Source: Oscillospiraceae bacterium
Lineage (GTDB): Bacteria; Bacillota; Clostridia; Oscillospirales; Oscillospiraceae
DNA: 5,085 bases
Reading direction: 5' to 3'
Assembly: GCA_017378975.1 (NCBI GenBank)
Contig: JAFNXT010000073.1
Location: 1 to 5,085, forward strand
Of this stretch, positions 1 through 3,600 are shown one piece after another (position 1 is the first letter of the stretch; every line of letters begins with the position of its first letter). The notes beneath the pieces were generated by a model. That model was not told the DNA's origin, ran no database searches, and saw nothing but the letters and a program-made list of their open reading frames with translations. The position numbers and the translations under genes were made by a program.

Positions 1-48
1 GTCTTCGCTGACGAGGCTGGCACCCAGCTGACCAACCGTAAGAACCTG
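1..48 (+). repeat. 48-bp direct repeat, copy 1 (left edge)
   Basis: Bases 1-48 match bases 151-198 at 45 of 48 positions by eye, differing at one base in the second codon (TTC/TAC) and at two silent third positions (GGT-type change in a Gly codon, CGT/CGC). The period is 150 bp, or 50 residues. The match is part of a larger protein repeat whose earlier copies lie outside the window. Confidence 0.9.
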
Positions 49-324
49 GCCATCGCTCCCGACTGCGAGCTGAAGCACGTTGCTGCTGTTCCCGCTACCA
101 AGGACAAGGCCGGCTGCGCCGAGTACTGGTACTGCGAGGAGTGCGAGGCTGTCTACGCTGACGAGGCCGGCACCCAGCTGACCAACCGCAAGAACCTGAC
201 CATCCCCGCCCTGGGCGAGGAGGAGATCCCCCAGACTGCTGACTCCAGCGTCATCATCCTGGCTCTGGTCGCTCTGGTCTCCGTGGCTTGCGTCGTGGTC
301 CTGAACAAGAAGAAGGTCGCCTGA
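1..324 (+). CDS. C-terminal end of a sortase-anchored, Cys-x2-Cys repeat surface protein (5' partial)
   Basis: The reading frame enters from the left edge and ends at TGA 322-324, giving 107 visible residues. The visible part has a repeat unit: 'ADEAGTQLTNRKNL' occurs at residues 3-16 and again at 53-66, with a 'YWYCEEC' Cys-x2-Cys (C45, C48) before the second copy. Repeats of this style, roughly AT-x-G-x-YW-C-x2-C-x-Y-x-D-x-G, are familiar from surface proteins of gut Clostridia. After a short acidic linker (GEEE) comes IPQTAD (76-81), a hydrophobic stretch at 84-101, and an NKKKVA tail. This is the layout of a sortase cell-wall sorting signal, so the protein is probably exported and covalently attached to peptidoglycan. 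All visible Lys codons are AAG and all visible Glu codons are GAG, a bias that suggests high expression. A strong terminator follows the gene. The function of the missing N-terminal part cannot be told; the repeats may be a stalk or binding region. Confidence is high for the frame and anchor and low for the role. Confidence 0.9.
   Translation, partial: VFADEAGTQLTNRKNLAIAPDCELKHVAAVPATKDKAGCAEYWYCEECEAVYADEAGTQLTNRKNLTIPALGEEEIPQTADSSVIILALVALVSVACVVVLNKKKVA
151..198 (+). repeat. 48-bp direct repeat, copy 2
   Basis: This is the second copy of the repeat at 1-48, encoding 'VYADEAGTQLTNRKNL'. Near identity at the DNA level, including silent positions, points to recent duplication or gene conversion, or to shared strong codon bias. 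It is the last repeat before the linker and sorting signal. Confidence 0.9.
226..321 (+). other. Variant sortase cell-wall sorting signal (IPQTAD + hydrophobic segment + KKK)
   Basis: This stretch encodes residues 76-107 of the upstream surface protein. The motif is IPQTA followed by D, then about 18 hydrophobic residues (VIILALVALVSVACVVVL) and a basic tail (KKK). The canonical sortase A motif is LPXTG. Here Ile replaces Leu and Ala replaces Gly, which resembles the LPNTA motif used by some class D sortases. By analogy, cleavage would fall between Thr79 and Ala80. The sortase gene is not in the window. An alternative reading is a simple C-terminal membrane anchor, but the pentapeptide, hydrophobic segment and positive tail together favour a sorting signal. 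Confidence 0.8.
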
Positions 325-362
325 TCTCAGGTAACTGCTTCTACATAGCGATTTGAACGAAA

Positions 363-396
363 GAGCCGTCCCACTTCGGTGGGGCGGCTCCTTTTT
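363..396 (+). terminator. Strong intrinsic (Rho-independent) terminator
   Basis: A 12-bp stem is formed by 363-374 (gagccgtcccac) and 379-390 (gtggggcggctc). All pairs are Watson-Crick except one G-U (T369 with G384). The loop at 375-378 is TTCG closed by C-G, the very stable cUUCGg tetraloop. A run of five T follows at 392-396 after a single C. It lies 38 bases past the stop codon at 322-324, so it ends the upstream surface-protein transcript and insulates the next gene. Confidence 0.95.
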
Positions 397-450
397 GCAT
401 TTTGGGCAGGTATCTGATTTTGTCGACGGATTTTCGTAAGTATTGTCACC

Positions 451-479
451 TTGACCCTTATCCGGATCGAACGTATAAT
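451..479 (+). promoter_or_regulatory. Near-consensus vegetative (sigma-A/sigma-70 type) promoter
   Basis: The -35 box is TTGACC (451-456, five of six matches to TTGACA). The spacer is 17 bp, the optimal length. The -10 box is TATAAT (474-479, a perfect match). Transcription would start near 486, leaving a leader of about 60 bases before the ATG at 545. The promoter lies between the terminator of the upstream gene and the large gene, so the latter has its own transcription unit. I see no clear operator, although the short inverted repeat at 522-532 lies in the leader. Confidence 0.9.
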
Positions 480-531
480 AAATCATATCATACAAGCGTG
501 TTTCCCTGTGATTTGACCTGATCTCAATGAG

Positions 532-536
532 AGGAG
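532..536 (+). promoter_or_regulatory. Ribosome binding site deciding the start at 545
   Basis: AGGAG at 532-536 (within GAGAGGAG) lies 8 bases before ATG 545, a good Shine-Dalgarno spacing. An in-frame ATG at 527-529 would add six residues (MRGATI), but it overlaps the purine-rich site and has no such site of its own. The 545 start also gives a textbook signal peptide beginning MKKNR, so it is preferred. Confidence 0.9.
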
Positions 537-544
537 CTACGATC

Positions 545-634
545 ATGAAGAAAAACCGTTCCTTCAGAAGGGGCATGGCTGTGGTCCTGTGTTTTGCCAT
601 GGTGCTCTCCTGCTTGCCGTTGGGAGTATTCGCG
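545..634 (+). other. Sec signal peptide of the large protein
   Basis: Residues 1-30 carry six basic residues (K2, K3, R5, R8, R9 and the following polar start), a hydrophobic run from about M11 to F29, a helix-breaking Pro25, and V28-F29-A30 before the likely signal peptidase I cut ahead of A31. The protein therefore acts outside the cytoplasm. A lipoprotein reading at C23 is less likely because the hydrophobic core continues past it and the preceding VLS is a poor lipobox. Confidence 0.9.
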
Positions 635-3600
635 GCGAAGCTGGACAATTTCGACACCAATGGAGGCTTCAAGGGGAAGAAGCTCTCGGTGATCGGTGAC
701 AGTATCTCCACCTACTACGGTGTGAGCAACAGCTCGACCTATAATCCGCTGTATCTTGTCACCTCTGAGGCCACCTTTGGTACATACTATGGCAACACCT
801 CCCACGGTGACTATGCGGAGTTTTCCGATGTGAAGCGAGCGGATACTTGGTGGCAGCAGGTGGTCGATACCCTCGGTATGGACCTGCTGGTCAACAATGC
901 ATGGTCCGGCAGCTATGTTCTGAAGGACGCCGCGCAGAGCAATACCACAGAATACGGTGCCGCCGCTTATAAGGATCGGTCTGTGAACCTGCACAAGGGA
1001 TCCACCGCTCCTGATGTGATCGCGGTATATCTGGGCACCAATGATGTGGCCAACTATTCTTCCACCTCGGTGGGCTCCAAGTCTGATGTGGATAGTGCCG
1101 GTGAGCGCGGCGCTCTGTTCACCAGTGTGGACAAGTATGCTATGCCCACGACATCCGTGCAGGCATACTACATCATGATCAGCCGGATGCTGGCCAAGTA
1201 TCCCAATGCCGAGATATATTGCATGATCCCTACGATCTGTCTGGCTGCCATGCCTTCCGGTAGACAGAACGCCCTTGATAATTTCAATGCCGGTGTGAAG
1301 TATATCGTGGACCACTACGCCGGTCAGGGCAGGAAGATCTATCTGGTGGATCTGGATAATGACTGCGGTCTGAACACCAATGATACCGTCAAGGATTTTT
1401 ACTACTGCAATAATGTCCATCCCAGTGTGGAGGGCATGGACTGGATCACCAGCTGTCTGATCTCTGAGATGCTGGAGCACAGCCAGAAGCGTACGGATGG
1501 CCTGGACAACTATGCGGTGACCTATGATCTGGACGGGGCTTTCGTCAAGACCGGTCGGGTGGGCCGGGCCGTGGAAGGGAAGCCCCTGAAGCTGGACTTC
1601 CTGCCCTATGAGAGCTATCAGGACATCCGGCTGGAGGTGACCATGACCGATGCTGTCACCGGACAGGCGATGCAGATCCCGGGTCTGGGCTCCAGCGGTG
1701 AGAGCGTCTACATCCCTGAAGTGAAGGGCCCCATCCACATCAGAGCTGTGGCTGACAAAAACGACAACTATTACTGGAAGGCGGGAAGCAAGGGCCTGGT
1801 CAGTCAGGTGGACCGGGAGTTCAGCTTCATGGACCAGACGATGGGGTCCGGTTCCTGTACGTCCGCCGGTGTCATGACGGATGTCAAGTACTCCATGGCA
1901 GAGTCTGTGGTCCTGCAGGCGGACAAGCCTTGGGAGCTGGAGTTCAAGGGCGGTGGTGATACCTTCGCCGGTGGCATCATGCTCTTCAGCGCAACGGATG
2001 ATCCCACCACTGTGGGGAACCTCTATGTCCATATCAACCAGTCCAATGTCCTGTTCGGTTACCGCACGGATGAGGGCTACAACAACTCCGGTATCGCCTG
2101 GACCACCATCGCTGATAAGCTCGGTTCCGGAGCCGGTGCCGGTATCCGGCAGGAGATCCATACCTATCGGTTCGTCAACGAGCCTTCCGCCTCCGGCAAT
2201 CAGCTGAGGCTGTACTGTGATGGTGTGGATTGCGGGACCATGGATCAGGTGAAGCTGATCGGTTCCAGCGCCACCCATGCCAGCGCCAGCAGCGTGGATA
2301 TCAGCAAGAAGGACTTCGTCTTCGGTCACATCGGCGCTACGGGCTTCCCTCTGCGGTACTGCACCATCGAGTATATCAAGGTGTGGGAGAACGGATCTAA
2401 GGCTCCGCAGTCTGAGATGGGGGATATGCGGTGGGAGATGGATGCCGCCGGCAACAGCTTCGCTTCCGTGGACGATGGCGACGGCTATCGGGAGAATGCT
2501 CTGACTTTGCTCAGCGGTTCTGTCTCCGGCGGTACGGTCAACTCCGCCCATTGGAAGCTTTATGAGCCCGTGGTGCTGATGCATGACAAGGCATGGAAGA
2601 TCTCATGGGCTTCCTCCGGTGACTGGATCGGTGACAGCAACGGTGCCATGCTCATGGCCACCAGTTCCAACTATAAGGGGCTGGACGCGCCCTATCTGTA
2701 TCGCCGTCAGGCCAGCGAGATCATCGCCTTCGGTGTCTGGGACGGCACGGCCCACAGCAACTACGGCATCCGTCCCGGTGACTATGGGATCGACGGCTCT
2801 GCATATCACAAGTATGAGCTGGTCAACAAGGTGGATGCCGACGGTTCGAACATGATCTACCTGTATGTGGATGATGCTCTGGTTGGTCCGCTGGACAATT
2901 ACTACGATGGCGGCACCTCCACCAGCTCCGGCAAGTCCGACTGGGTCGTGGGCAAGGATCTCCGGTTCTCTTATCTGGGTACTGCCAGATTCACCATCGG
3001 TGGCTGTGAGCTGGAATACCTGCAGGTGACCACATGTCAGCATGAGTACAGCCAGTGGGATGTGCTGGAGGCCACCTGCACGGTCGCTGGTTATCGCACC
3101 CGGACCTGTCTGCTGTGCGATGAGGCGCAGACGGAGATGATCCCTGCGATGGGACACAGCTATGAGGCTTATGGCCGGGATGCCACCTGTCTGGACTATG
3201 CGCATACGGAGCATATCTGTTCCGTTTGCGGTGACAGCTACAAGGTCTATGATAACAGTCTTCAGAGCGATTGGGTGGAGGTCCTGCCTGAGGGTGTGGA
3301 AGCCTCGGATACCAAGACCCAGTACCGCTACGCCGACAAGGAGACTACCACCTCCTTCGACTCCAGCCTGGCCGGTCATACGCAGGTAGGCTCCCAGTGG
3401 GTCAGATCCGGCTCCGGTACCGTCCATTATGTGGACAGCTGGACCACCGGTTTCGATACCTCCGCAAGTCTGTACACCCAATACAACAAGAAGTCCTCCA
3501 AAGTCACGGCTTCTGAAACCGACAGCCAAAAGATTGTGATCGATTCTGATACTACGGTGGGTTATCTGTACCACCATTGGTGTTATTCCAACTCCTATTA

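Noticed and set aside
527..544. In-frame upstream ATG at 527 as the start of the large gene
   Set aside because: It would add only MRGATI, it overlaps the ribosome site used by ATG 545, and no purine-rich site precedes it.
602..616. Lipoprotein signal at C23 (V-L-S-C)
   Set aside because: Leu at the -2 position is unusual, the hydrophobic core runs on past the Cys, and a better signal peptidase I site (VFA|AK) follows.
524..2584. Open minus-strand frame of 686 codons opposite the first half of the large gene
   Set aside because: It lies fully opposite a + strand frame that shows a signal peptide, SGNH motifs, a ribosome site and a promoter. Its translation is a His/Gly/Ile/Val-rich string without recognisable motifs, as expected from the complement of a gene with biased third positions.
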